Shown piece by piece: positions 7,811 to 16,584 of a stretch of 64,000 bases of DNA. Below the pieces are notes generated by a model. It saw only the letters and a list, made by a program, of their open reading frames with translations. It was not told where the DNA came from and ran no database searches. This stretch comes from Streptomyces sp. CB00455. GTDB lineage: Bacteria > Actinomycetota > Actinomycetes > Streptomycetales > Streptomycetaceae. Each line of letters opens with the position of its first letter. Position 1 is the first letter of the stretch. The stretch spans positions 124,001 through 188,000 of the forward strand of contig NZ_LIVQ01000008.1 in assembly GCF_001905445.1 (NCBI RefSeq), in the 5' to 3' direction. The translations under genes were made by a program, and so were the position numbers.

Positions 7811-10800
7811 TCAGGCGAGCCGGCGCAGCCGGTCGGCCAGGGCGGCTGGAGTGGGGGTCTCGAACACGTCGGTCAGCGCGAGCCGGACACCGGTGATGTC
7901 CTTGATCCGCTGGGCGAGGGCAACGGCCAGCAGCGAGTGCCCGCCGTTGGCGAAGAAGTGCGCGCCGGCGTCGAGGTCGCTTCGGTCGAGCAGTTCGGCG
8001 AACAGGCCGACGACGGTGGCCGTCAGGTCGTCCTGGGCACCGGCATCGCCGCCGTGGCCGCCGACGGCCGGACCGGAGTGCCGGGCCGCCTGTTCGGCGA
8101 GGGCCAGGTGGTCGACCTTGTCGCTGCCGGTACGGGGGAAGGCGTCCACGGCGATGAACCGGTGCGGGACGACCGAGCGCGGGAGCTGCCCGTGCGCGTG
8201 GTCCCACAGTTCGTCCACGGCCTCGGGGCGGCCCGGGACCCGGACGAAGGCGGCCAGGTAGCCGTCCGCCCCGGGATCGCCGACGACCACGACGGCCGCC
8301 GCCTCGACGTCGGGGTGGGCGAGCAGGACCGCCTCGATCTCGGCGGGTTCGATCCGGTTGCCGCGCAGCTTGATCTGCCGGTCCATCCGGCCGAACAGGT
8401 CGATCCTGCCGTCGGTCCGCCAGCGGGCCACATCTCCCGAGCGGTGGAAGCGCCCGTACTCGGCGTTCTCCGCGAAGCGTTCCGCGGTCAGGTCGGGACG
8501 CTCGTGGTAGCCGGAGGCGACGCCGACGCCCGCGACGCACAGCTCTCCGCGGAGGCCGACGGGGAGCGGCCGGCCGTACGCATCGGCGATGAAGATCCGG
8601 GTGTTGGCGACGGGCGAGCCGACGTCCACCCTTCCGCCGTGGGCGGCCGGTACGCGGCCGGCCGTCGCCCAGATCGTGCTCTCGGTGGGTCCGTAGACGT
8701 TCCACAGTTCGGCACCGGCGTCGAGCAGCCGGGTGGCCAGTTCGGCGGGCAGGGGTTCGCCGCCGGTGAGGAGGACGCGTCCGGCCGCCACGTCTGCTGC
8801 CTCGTGGGCGACGAGCCGCCACGTCGTGGGGGTCGCCTGCAGCAGGCCGATGTCATGGGCGGTGACGGCGGCCGCCAGCAGGGTGCCGTCCGTGCGCGCC
8901 TCGTCCGGGAGCACCACCGTGTGGCCGCCGTGGAGCAGCGGCATCATCAGTTCGAGCGAGGAGGTGTCGAAGCTGTACGTGCTGAGCCAGCCGGTGGGGC
9001 GCGTGGAGCCGGCCACGCCGAAGCGTTCGGCGTAGTCGACGATGTGGTTGACGAGGCTGCCGTGCCGGATCGGGATGCCCTTGGGCTTGCCGGTCGAGCC
9101 GGAGGTGTGGATCACGTACGCGAGGGCGTCGGGGTCGGCCTTCACCGCCGCCTCGTCCACCGGCACCTGGGGCGCCGTGTCCCAGTCGGTGGCGGGCACG
9201 ACGGCGTGGCCGGGCGGGGCGGTGATTCCGGGGCCGACGATGACGACGCGGGCTCGCGTGTCGTCGAGCTGGTAGGTCAGGCGCTCCACGGGGTGGTGGG
9301 GGTCGAGCGGCAGGTAGGCCGCGCCCGCGAGCCAGGTGCCGAACACCGAGGCGGCCAGCGCTGCGCCGCGCGGCAGGAGAAGCGCGACGACGTCGCCGGG
9401 GCGTACGCCGGCCTCGGCCAGCCGGGCGGCCGTGTCGACGGCCGCGGACCACAGGGCACCGTATGTGGCCGTGCGGTCGCCCTCCCGTACGGCCACGGCC
9501 GTGGGGTCGGCGGCGGCGCGGCGGGCGAAGCCGGAGAGCACCGACGGCAGGCCGATCGCGCGGTCCGTGGCGTTGGCGGCGTCGATGATCTCGTGGTCGC
9601 GGGCCGACCATGAGGGCAGGGAGGCGATCGGAGTGTCCGCGCCGCTACCCAGCGCGACCAGCAGGGCGTCGTAGCGTTGGACCATCAGTTCGACGTCCGA
9701 CCGGTCCAGCACCCCGGTGTAGAACGCGGCGCGGACCGTGGCGGTCTGCGGGTTGGCCGAGACGAAGAATTCGAGGTCGAACTGGCTGAAGCCGTTCTCG
9801 ACGACGAGGAGTTCGGCCTCGGCACCGGCGAGGGTGAAGGTGCGCTGGTCCTCGACGAAGGGGACGTAGTTGAAGACGTGCTTGAACAGGGCGTTGCGCC
9901 AGCCGGAGCCGTCGCGTTCGACCATGTCGAGCACGTCGTCGGTCGGTACGTCCTTGTGCGCCATCGCCTCCATGAACGTCCGCCTGGTCAGGGCCGTGAG
10001 GTCCCGGAAGGTGGCGTCACGGTCGAGCAGCAGGCGCAGGACGACGAGGTTGCTGTGGTAGCCGACCGCGTCCACCGCCTCGCGGGGGCGGGTGTTGACC
10101 GGCGAGCCGATGGTGAGGTCGGGTCCGGCGCCGTGCGCGGCGAGGAGCACCGCGTACGCGGTGAGCAGGACGACGGACTCCGGGGCCCGCAGCTCGCGCT
10201 GGAGGCGGCGCACGACGTCGTGGGCCTCGGGCGACAGGACGTGGGTGACCTCGTCGCCCCGGAGGGTGGTGACGGGCTGGTCGCGCTGTTCGCAGAGGAG
10301 TTCCAGTCCCGAGGAGCGGAAGCCGGCCATGCGCTCCTGCCAGTAGCCCAGGCTCTCGGGGGACGGGGCGGGCTCGCGCAGGGCGGGCACCTCGGCGGGG
10401 GCCGGGTGGCCGCCCTCCAGGGCCGCCTCGTAGAAGGTGACGAACTCGGCGCGCAGGATGGCCGTCGACTGCACGTCCGACACGGCGTGGTGGAGGGCCA
10501 GGCACAGCACGTCGGCGTCCGGCCCGTGCAGCAGCAGGGCGCGTACGAGGGAGCTGCCGTCCGGGGTGAAGGGGCGGGCCACGAAGGCCGTCAGGACGAC
10601 GTGTTCGTCCTGCGCGCCACCGTGGTGCTCCGCCTCCTCCAGCCCGACGGCGAGGGACGGCACGACGGCTTTGGTCAGCTCGGCGCCGGCGCGGTGGTAG
10701 ACGGTGCGCAGCACCTCGAAGCGCTCTGTCAGGAGCCGCAGGGCGTGCGCGGTGGCGGCGGCGTCGAGGCGGCCCCGTACGCGCAGGGCCAGTGACAGGT

Positions 10801-10921
10801 TGTTGGCGCCGCTGCCGGGGACCAGCTCGTCGAGGAGCCAGAGGGTGGTCTCCTTGCGGCTCGCCGGTACGCGCCCGGCCGTGGGACCGGTGCCGTCCTG
10901 GGCCGGGGCGTCGGCGCTCAC
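7811..10921 (-). CDS. Single-module NRPS (C-A-PCP)
   Basis: A 1036-residue module. The condensation domain (about 25-440) has HHAVSDV at 144-150, where the usual final Gly of HHxxxDG is Val. The adenylation domain (about 460-940) has A3 THTSGSTGKPKG-like residues at 606-615, YGPTE at 743-747 and the A10 Lys935. The carrier domain has its phosphopantetheine Ser996 in GGHSLL. There is no terminal thioesterase. Reading the ten selectivity positions by eye gives D-T-L-Q-L-G-V-I-W-K, close to a glycine-type code, although PanD nearby argues for beta-alanine. The GTG start overlaps the upstream stop (GTGA). Confidence 0.93.
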   Translation of the reverse strand: MSADAPAQDGTGPTAGRVPASRKETTLWLLDELVPGSGANNLSLALRVRGRLDAAATAHALRLLTERFEVLRTVYHRAGAELTKAVVPSLAVGLEEAEHHGGAQDEHVVLTAFVARPFTPDGSSLVRALLLHGPDADVLCLALHHAVSDVQSTAILRAEFVTFYEAALEGGHPAPAEVPALREPAPSPESLGYWQERMAGFRSSGLELLCEQRDQPVTTLRGDEVTHVLSPEAHDVVRRLQRELRAPESVVLLTAYAVLLAAHGAGPDLTIGSPVNTRPREAVDAVGYHSNLVVLRLLLDRDATFRDLTALTRRTFMEAMAHKDVPTDDVLDMVERDGSGWRNALFKHVFNYVPFVEDQRTFTLAGAEAELLVVENGFSQFDLEFFVSANPQTATVRAAFYTGVLDRSDVELMVQRYDALLVALGSGADTPIASLPSWSARDHEIIDAANATDRAIGLPSVLSGFARRAAADPTAVAVREGDRTATYGALWSAAVDTAARLAEAGVRPGDVVALLLPRGAALAASVFGTWLAGAAYLPLDPHHPVERLTYQLDDTRARVVIVGPGITAPPGHAVVPATDWDTAPQVPVDEAAVKADPDALAYVIHTSGSTGKPKGIPIRHGSLVNHIVDYAERFGVAGSTRPTGWLSTYSFDTSSLELMMPLLHGGHTVVLPDEARTDGTLLAAAVTAHDIGLLQATPTTWRLVAHEAADVAAGRVLLTGGEPLPAELATRLLDAGAELWNVYGPTESTIWATAGRVPAAHGGRVDVGSPVANTRIFIADAYGRPLPVGLRGELCVAGVGVASGYHERPDLTAERFAENAEYGRFHRSGDVARWRTDGRIDLFGRMDRQIKLRGNRIEPAEIEAVLLAHPDVEAAAVVVVGDPGADGYLAAFVRVPGRPEAVDELWDHAHGQLPRSVVPHRFIAVDAFPRTGSDKVDHLALAEQAARHSGPAVGGHGGDAGAQDDLTATVVGLFAELLDRSDLDAGAHFFANGGHSLLAVALAQRIKDITGVRLALTDVFETPTPAALADRLRRLA

Positions 10922-11808
10922 GCGTGCTCCCCCGGCCGGCCTGCCAGGACTCCGGCCACGGCTTCGGCGACGGCGGGGGTGCGCAGCAGGTCCCGGTGCT
11001 CGACCTCGAAACGCCGCTCGTCCGCGACCTCGATGGGGGCGACGCCGGGCGTGGTGCGCATCCGGTTCAGTCCGCTGGTCGCACTGGCGGACGTGACGAC
11101 CGTGGCCCCCTGCCAGCCGGGACGCGGGTCGAGACCGGCGGCGGTGGCCAGGTAGGACATGAACGAGCCGACCAGCTGGACCAGTTCGCCGGTGTAGTCC
11201 TCGTCGAGTCCGGCCCGCCGAAGCGCCGTGGTGCCGATCGGGCGGAAGGCCGCGTACAGGCCGGCGGCGAAGGCGGCCGGAGCGATGTCGGGCTGCCCGG
11301 CGAGCCGCTCGGCGGCGCCGGACAGCTCGGCTATCTCATCCGGGGTCAGAACGGTGGTCATGTTGCCCACGACCCGGCCGAACTGGAGGTGGACGGTGGG
11401 CACGTCGACCAGTTCGGGGTCGAACAGCACGACACGGGGGGCGGTCGCCTGCCGTACGCCGATCTTCTCGGCGAGCACGCCGGCGAAGACGGAGCCCGCG
11501 CAGTAGCCGAGCACGGCGCGGACCGTGCGACCGGAGGCGGCCACCTCGGAGAGCCAGGGCTCCAGATAGCTGTCGTCCAGGGCATCGGTCTCGGGGTCGC
11601 GGACCGGGGCGACGGTCTGCCACAGGTCGCAGTCCAGCTTCAGACCGGGCGCCAGATCGGCGAATCCGCCCTCGTTCCTCCCCGTCACCGGGAAATCGGC
11701 CGCGAGCACGATATCGGTGTCGGTGGCGGCGTCGGATCCTGCATCCGAGACGATATTCCACACGGTGGGGCTGGGCATATCAAGATCCCCCGAAAGTAAA
11801 AGTTTCAT
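10918..11808 (-). CDS. Thioesterase-like protein with Cys nucleophile, candidate Dieckmann cyclase
   Basis: A 296-residue alpha/beta-hydrolase-like protein. The nucleophile elbow is GYCAGS with Cys103 in place of Ser, followed by Asp130 (VVLFDPE) and His271 (VEHRDLL), giving a Cys-Asp-His triad. This triad and size match the Dieckmann cyclases described for tetramate and pyridone antibiotics (NcmC, TrdC, KirHI type), which release a carrier-bound chain by ring closure. That fits the adjacent NRPS lacking a thioesterase. The ATG at 11808 is preferred; the frame is open to 11892. It is the first gene of the operon. A general type II thioesterase is the alternative. Confidence 0.8.
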   Translation of the reverse strand: MKLLLSGDLDMPSPTVWNIVSDAGSDAATDTDIVLAADFPVTGRNEGGFADLAPGLKLDCDLWQTVAPVRDPETDALDDSYLEPWLSEVAASGRTVRAVLGYCAGSVFAGVLAEKIGVRQATAPRVVLFDPELVDVPTVHLQFGRVVGNMTTVLTPDEIAELSGAAERLAGQPDIAPAAFAAGLYAAFRPIGTTALRRAGLDEDYTGELVQLVGSFMSYLATAAGLDPRPGWQGATVVTSASATSGLNRMRTTPGVAPIEVADERRFEVEHRDLLRTPAVAEAVAGVLAGRPGEHA

Positions 11809-12443
11809 CGATTTGTTTTCTCGACCATCTCCGGCCAGACCAGGCCAGATCCTAGGGTCGTCAACCGACCCTGTCCACAAACAATGGATCATGAACCGCC
11901 CGCGGGTCGGCGGGGGGAACTCCGAACTGCGAGGGAATCAGGTCGAGTGATTTCAGACAAGAAGGAAGGAGTTTCCGCCAAGCCGGGTCACCCCCCGGCC
12001 CCATTTTCAGGAAGTTTCATAGGACACTCACCGCTTCGAGCTGGCGGGGACCTACCTGGAAGGCTGACAGCAGCCCCCGGAGAGAACTTCCCGAATGTCC
12101 CGGATTGCCATGTGACCGCCACCATACGAGACAGCTTCCGGCGAAAATCCCGGTCCGGATCCTCTGCCGGGCCGGACGATCCCGCCGGGCCCGTCCAGCG
12201 GCGGAAGTCGAGGGCCTCGGCCGGCGGCGCATCCCGCCCGGCGACGCGCAACACCCGGATCAGGCCGGCGCCGCGACTCGCGGAGACGTCGTCGTCGTGC
12301 CGGCGCTGCGCGCTCCCCGAAGGCGCCGCAATTCCCGTCAGGAAGCAGATGATGCCCTCCGCCTCAGCTTGACGGTGCACGACCGGGGTAGGCGCCAGCC
12401 GTGTCCGGCGGCTTGCCCGGGCACGGATCCAAGGAGCAATTCC
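11809..12443. other. Intergenic region, cluster border
   Basis: Divergent gap between the biosynthetic operon (minus) and a small membrane protein (plus). It must hold the promoter of the biosynthetic operon. The stretch just upstream of 11808 is AT-richer than its surroundings. I see no convincing gene or palindromic operator. Confidence 0.5.
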
Positions 12444-12872
12444 ATGATTCTCATCCTCGGACTCATCATTCTGATCGCCGCCATCGTGGTCGGCGTGGCC
12501 GGAATATTCGGCAATGCCGGGGCGGCCCACCATCTCGGCACCGGCGGCGATTTCTCGATTTTCGGCTACCACACCACGGGTTCGACAGGATCCCTCTTCC
12601 TGAGCGGAATCATCGTCGGAGCCGTAGCCCTCCTGGGCCTGACCCTGGTCATGATCGGCGCACGTCGTTCGGCCCGCCGCTCCACCCACGCCCGACTCGG
12701 CACGTCCCGCCGTGAGGCCCGGGCCGGCGACGCCGTCGACCGCGAGCGCGACCCCGGCCGCGACGATCTGGCCAGGCAACAGGAGACCGTGCCCGCCGAG
12801 ACCAGTGCTCCGGTGAGGGACTCCTCCCGCAGCCGGGGCCACTGGTTCGGCCACCGGGCCGCGCACCGCTGA
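12444..12872 (+). CDS. Small two-helix membrane protein
   Basis: A 142-residue protein of unknown function. A strong AAGGAG site 6 nt before the ATG fixes the start. Helix 1 is residues 1-22 and helix 2 about 50-74, separated by a Gly-rich loop (FGYHTTGSTG). The C-terminal half is charged and rich in Arg/Asp/Glu, probably cytoplasmic. It resembles small membrane proteins common in Streptomyces, but I cannot name a family with certainty. Confidence 0.8.
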   Translation: MILILGLIILIAAIVVGVAGIFGNAGAAHHLGTGGDFSIFGYHTTGSTGSLFLSGIIVGAVALLGLTLVMIGARRSARRSTHARLGTSRREARAGDAVDRERDPGRDDLARQQETVPAETSAPVRDSSRSRGHWFGHRAAHR

Positions 12873-13095
12873 CACCCGCAGGCGGGCGGCCGGCAGGGGC
12901 CACAGGCACGGACGCGGCTGCGTGCTCGTCGAGGGGCAGGCGTTCAGGCACGGACGCGGGGGCCGACTGCTTACTCATGGGCCGATACGGAAGCCGCCGT
13001 GCCGGGAGCGGTTCAGTAATAACCCGGTCAGATAACCCACCTCACCCGGAAACTCGATAGGACACACGACAGCCTCGCCCGGACAGGGAGCCCCC

Positions 13096-13245
13096 GTGAC
13101 ATTCACCCATGGAGAACTGCTCTGGGCAGCAACCCGCATGCTCGCCTACCTGGCCGGAACACTCCTGCTCTGTGCAATCGTGATCATCATCGCAGTGGCC
13201 CTCATGGTCACCGTCAAGGAACACGTCAAATCCCGGCGCCGGTGA
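13096..13245 (+). CDS. Very small single-helix membrane protein
   Basis: A 49-residue protein starting with GTG, 5 nt after a GGGAG site. One hydrophobic helix spans about residues 17-40 (TLLLCAIVIIIAVALMV) and the tail is basic (KEHVKSRRR), so the C-terminus probably faces the cytoplasm. The good ribosome site and clean membrane topology are the evidence; the family is unknown. Confidence 0.65.
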   Translation: MTFTHGELLWAATRMLAYLAGTLLLCAIVIIIAVALMVTVKEHVKSRRR

Positions 13246-13284
13246 AGGCCGGCCACCCCGGAACGCGGGTCTGCCGGTCGCCGG

Positions 13285-13300
13285 TGAGTACGCGTACTCA
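13285..13300. promoter_or_regulatory. 16-bp perfect palindrome
   Basis: TGAGTACGCGTACTCA is a perfect inverted repeat without a loop, 40 nt after the small membrane gene. It is too short and loop-less for a terminator and more like a dimeric regulator site. The target gene is not clear. Confidence 0.4.
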
Positions 13301-13430
13301 TGCCTGCGCGCGGCAGACTCGACATGATGCGGCCACACAGGCCCCAGCGCCTCCGCTGCCTCCACTGGATCCCGCAGGGCCCGCCTTGCCGCCGAGGCAC
13401 CGCACCGGCTCCCCGGCATAGTCCGTGTCC

Positions 13431-13478
13431 GACCCCGGGATTTGCGCGGCCATCGTCGACCGCCTTACCTTCGGCGGG
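13431..13478 (+). pseudogene. istB fragment (IS21 family scar)
   Basis: Sixteen codons translate to DPGICAAIVDRLTFGG, nearly identical to DPRLCAAIVDRLTFGG near the C-terminus of the IS21-family IstB at 26.8 kb in this window. The homology stops on both sides, so this is a scar of a lost IS21 element, 40 nt from the end of the integrase gene. Confidence 0.7.
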
Positions 13479-13519
13479 GTGCCGGTAAGAACGGTGTCAC
13501 CAGCCGCAAACGGCGAGGA

Positions 13520-14524
13520 TCACGTGCGCCGAGGTGCGGCGGGGTCGCGTTCGGCGACGTGCCGGGCGACCGAGTCGACGCCCGGCCGCGCGTATCGCTC
13601 CAAGGAGCGGACGGAGGCGTGGCGGGAGCGGGCGAGCAGCATCGGGGTGGAGGTGCCCTCCTCGGCGTCGTGGGTGAGGGCGCTGTGGCGGAGCCGGTGC
13701 AGCGTGAAGCCGTCCAGGTCCTCGATGTCCTCGGGTGAGGCGAGCGGGTTGGCCAGCAGTCGGGTGTTCTCCTCGAAGATCTCTTCGCCCCGGCGGTAGG
13801 AGAGCCGGGCCCGGCTCGTTTCCGGGCAGACGTCGAGCGTCGGTGTTCCGGCGGGGGCCTTGCGGTCGGTGAGGAACAGGGGGCCGCGGGTGCGGCGGGC
13901 GATGAGGCGGGGCAGGAGCTGGGCGGTGCCGGACTGCCAGTGAATCCACTCGGTCGCGCCGCCCTCGGCGGTGATCTTCCCGCGTTTGTCCTGCGGGTAC
14001 AGGTCTTCCACGTTCAGGCACACCACCTCATCTGCCCGTGCGGCGCTTTCATAGAGGAGCTTCCAGAACGTCTTCTCCCTGAGCCCGACGTCCAGGCGCC
14101 ACAGGGCGGCGATCTGGTTCTCGGCCAGGGCCTTGGTTCGGTCGGGTGGTGCCGGCCGACGCTCGATGCCGATCGTCGGGTCTCCGACGATCCAGCCCTG
14201 GCGCTGCCACCAGCCGATGGCCTTGCGGGCGATGGACAGTTCCCGGTTGACGGTGTCGGCGTCCATCTCGTCCGCCCGCGCCGCCGCCAGCTCGGCCAGC
14301 ACCTCCGGCAGGGCCGGGTCGTCGAGCGCGGTGACGGGGAAGACGGGCGGCTTCGCGCCCCGGCGGGCGGGTCCGGTCGGCGCCGGTTCGCCGGCGAGCA
14401 TCCACCCCCACGTCGTCAGCGAGATCCGGTAGATCCGCGCGGAGGACTTCGCGATGCCCGCGCCGGTGAGGTACCGCTCGACCGCCGCGGTGTACGACGA
14501 GGGTGGGGCGGACAGGGGCACCAC
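13520..14524 (-). CDS. Tyrosine recombinase/integrase
   Basis: A 334-residue site-specific recombinase. An N-terminal SAM-like core-binding region (10-110) precedes the catalytic domain. All catalytic residues are visible: Arg163 (ESAARADEV), His276-x-x-Arg279 (LHRLRH), His302 (ARSRHAS) and the nucleophile Tyr311 (LERYARPG). GTG at 14524 is the likely start, with no strong ribosome site. No tRNA or duplicated att site is visible nearby, so it may be a relic of an integrated element or a chromosomal recombinase. Inverted and direct repeats lie upstream. Confidence 0.85.
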   Translation of the reverse strand: MVPLSAPPSSYTAAVERYLTGAGIAKSSARIYRISLTTWGWMLAGEPAPTGPARRGAKPPVFPVTALDDPALPEVLAELAAARADEMDADTVNRELSIARKAIGWWQRQGWIVGDPTIGIERRPAPPDRTKALAENQIAALWRLDVGLREKTFWKLLYESAARADEVVCLNVEDLYPQDKRGKITAEGGATEWIHWQSGTAQLLPRLIARRTRGPLFLTDRKAPAGTPTLDVCPETSRARLSYRRGEEIFEENTRLLANPLASPEDIEDLDGFTLHRLRHSALTHDAEEGTSTPMLLARSRHASVRSLERYARPGVDSVARHVAERDPAAPRRT

Positions 14525-14609
14525 CCGGGCGCGCGGCAGCCGGAGCGCGCCCCCGCTCCCGAGTTAGGTCACCGGATCGACCGTCACGCTCGCCCTGCCC
14601 TTCCAGATC

Positions 14610-14715
14610 TGCCGCAGTAAATGCGTACACCTCGCCCCGGCGGCCGAAATACCCCGCCACAGGTCGCAGTGACCACCGTAGGGGTTCTGTCGCAGTAAAT
14701 CCGGCGTTTACTGCG
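14610..14715. repeat. CGCAGTAAA repeats upstream of the integrase
   Basis: CGCAGTAAAT occurs at 14613-14622 and 14691-14700, and TTTACTGCG in inverse at 14707-14715. The last two form an inverted repeat with a 7-nt centre. A weaker GTCGCAGTGA is at 14664-14673. The arrangement could be recombinase arm sites, an operator, or a transposon end. Confidence 0.6.
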
Positions 14716-14834
14716 GCAGGCCACTGGCGAGCCGTCAGGCGGTGGAAGAAGGTGACAGTGCCTCAGGGACTGCTCCTTTCAGGGATGGCAACGCCTACCC
14801 GAGATCCACCGCCCGACCGGTAACGGCGAAGCCA

Positions 14835-15914
14835 TCAGCTCTTCAGCAGCCTGTCTGCCTCGTTGACGAGGTCGGCGAGGTACGAGCCCGCCGTCGGCGA
14901 CTGCCGAGCCAGGGCTGCCGACTGGCCGGCCCACAGGTTCACGTACTCGGGCCGGCCCTGAGCCCCCGCAGCCCGGCGGATCGGCTGCATCAGGGCGTTC
15001 TGTACGGGATACGGCGGTACGTGGTCCTCGTGGGCTGCCATGTCGCGGACGAAGCTGTTCGGGATGCCCCTGGCTGTGCGGCCCGAGAACAGACGGGTCA
15101 AGACCGTCGTGCGGGCCTCGGGGGTGCCGAGAGCCGCCTTATGGACCGCGCTCGCTCCCGACTCCTGGCAGGCGAGGAAGCCGGTGCCGATCTGGACCGC
15201 GTCCGCGCCGAGAGCGAGGGCTGCGGTGACACCGCGGCCGTCGGCGATCCCGCCCGCGGCGATCACAGGCACCGTGACCACATCCGCCACCTGCGGGACC
15301 AGAGAGAACGTGCCCACCAGGGACTCCCGCACGGGCCTCAGGAACGCTCCCCGGTGGCCGCCCGCGTCGCTGCCGGAGGCGACGATCGCGTCCACGCCCG
15401 AGGCCTCCAGGGCGATGGCCTCGTCGACGGTCGTCGCGGTACCGATCAGCGCGATGCCGAGCCGCCGCGTCTCCTCGACCAGACGTCGGGGCGGTGGCCC
15501 CATCACGAGGCTGATGACCGGCGGGGCGGCGGCGAGCAGGGCATCGACCTGCGCGTCGAAGTCCGGCCCGGCGGCCACGTCTGCGGCGGTGGGGGCGTGG
15601 ATGCCGAGTTCCTCGTAGTACGGCCGCAGCCGCGCCACATGAGTGGACAGGTCCGTCTCGGACGGCTGGAGTTCGGATTCACCATCGAGCGGAACCCACA
15701 GGTTCACCGCGAACGGCCGGTCCGTGCCCGCTTCCAGCCGTGCTACCAGGTCCCCGATCTCCTCCGGGAAGAGGATGTGGGCCCCGTACGAGCCGAGCCC
15801 GCCGCCCTCCGACACCGCCACGGCCAGCTCGACGGAGGAAAGTCCGCCGCCGAACGGTCCTTGGATGACAGGCAGTTCGATGCCGAGAAGCTCGCCGAGA
15901 CGTCCCGGTCTCAT
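14835..15914 (-). CDS. Nitronate monooxygenase family flavoprotein
   Basis: A 359-residue TIM-barrel FMN enzyme of the 2-nitropropane dioxygenase/NMO family. The N-terminal PVIQGPFGGG, the active-site His187 in SGSDAGGHRG, and the phosphate-binding IAAGGIADG and GADAVQIGTGFL segments are clear. It probably oxidises nitronates such as propionate 3-nitronate, though related members act as enoyl reductases. Its start overlaps the flavodoxin-like gene by 4 nt (ATGA), so both form one operon facing the TetR gene. Confidence 0.9.
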   Translation of the reverse strand: MRPGRLGELLGIELPVIQGPFGGGLSSVELAVAVSEGGGLGSYGAHILFPEEIGDLVARLEAGTDRPFAVNLWVPLDGESELQPSETDLSTHVARLRPYYEELGIHAPTAADVAAGPDFDAQVDALLAAAPPVISLVMGPPPRRLVEETRRLGIALIGTATTVDEAIALEASGVDAIVASGSDAGGHRGAFLRPVRESLVGTFSLVPQVADVVTVPVIAAGGIADGRGVTAALALGADAVQIGTGFLACQESGASAVHKAALGTPEARTTVLTRLFSGRTARGIPNSFVRDMAAHEDHVPPYPVQNALMQPIRRAAGAQGRPEYVNLWAGQSAALARQSPTAGSYLADLVNEADRLLKS

Positions 15915-16531
15915 CGGGTCACCGCCGAGGCGAGCTCGGCCTCACGACCCAGGGCCTGACGAAACGCAGCCCGTGCGACGCGCTCTCCCAGGTGCCGGGC
16001 CGTGCGCAGGTCGGCCGTGCCGGGTGCATGTTCCGGACCGAGGTCGGAGGGCGACTGGGCCATGGCGCCGACGAAGCCGCCGAGCCGGTTGAGGTCCTCA
16101 GGGCTGCCGTTGGAGGAGTAGATCCAGCCCGGCGGCAGACCCAGCGGCACCCAGGTCATGCCGTGCTGGGCGGCGAACACGGTCATCGACAGCAGGGCGT
16201 TGTCCTTGTTGCCGTTGACCCCGGCGGAGTTGGTGAAGCCGGCTGCAAGCTTGTCCTGCCAGCCCCGCTCGGCCCAGACCGGCGCGCTCGCCTCAGCGAA
16301 GCGCTGGAAGACCGCAGAGGTCGAGCCCATGTAGGTGGGGGAACCGAAGACGATCGCCTCGGCCGCACCGAGGGCGGTCCACAGGCTCTCGTCCAGGACC
16401 GACACGTCCCGCAGATCGGCGCGGACGCCGGGCACGCAGTCCGCGCCCTCGGCGACGGCGGCGGCCTGACGGGCGGTGTGCCCGTACCCGCTGTGATGGG
16501 CGATGGCGACGGTGATCGGGGGTGCAGCCAT
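15911..16531 (-). CDS. Flavodoxin/WrbA-like NAD(P)H-dependent oxidoreductase
   Basis: A 206-residue FMN-binding protein. The phosphate loop HHSGYGHTARQA is at about residues 11-22, with the isoalloxazine-contact motif FGSPTYMGSTS and a second loop FTNSAGVNGNKDN. WrbA-type proteins reduce quinones or supply reduced flavin. The ATG at 16531 follows GGAGG. It is the first gene of the operon and lies divergent from the TetR gene, which probably controls it. Confidence 0.88.
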   Translation of the reverse strand: MAAPPITVAIAHHSGYGHTARQAAAVAEGADCVPGVRADLRDVSVLDESLWTALGAAEAIVFGSPTYMGSTSAVFQRFAEASAPVWAERGWQDKLAAGFTNSAGVNGNKDNALLSMTVFAAQHGMTWVPLGLPPGWIYSSNGSPEDLNRLGGFVGAMAQSPSDLGPEHAPGTADLRTARHLGERVARAAFRQALGREAELASAVTR

Positions 16532-16584
16532 GGGGAGGCCTCCTAGAGCGCGGCGAGCCGGTTGCCTGCCGATCTTCCGAACAC

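Noticed and set aside
1..11808. Naming the cluster product as kirromycin or aurodox
   Set aside because: The PKS genes are outside the window and the adenylation code does not clearly fit beta-alanine; only the parts list is similar.
13520..14524. An integrated plasmid or prophage with this integrase as its end
   Set aside because: No tRNA, no duplicated attachment site and no replication, transfer or phage genes next to it in the window.
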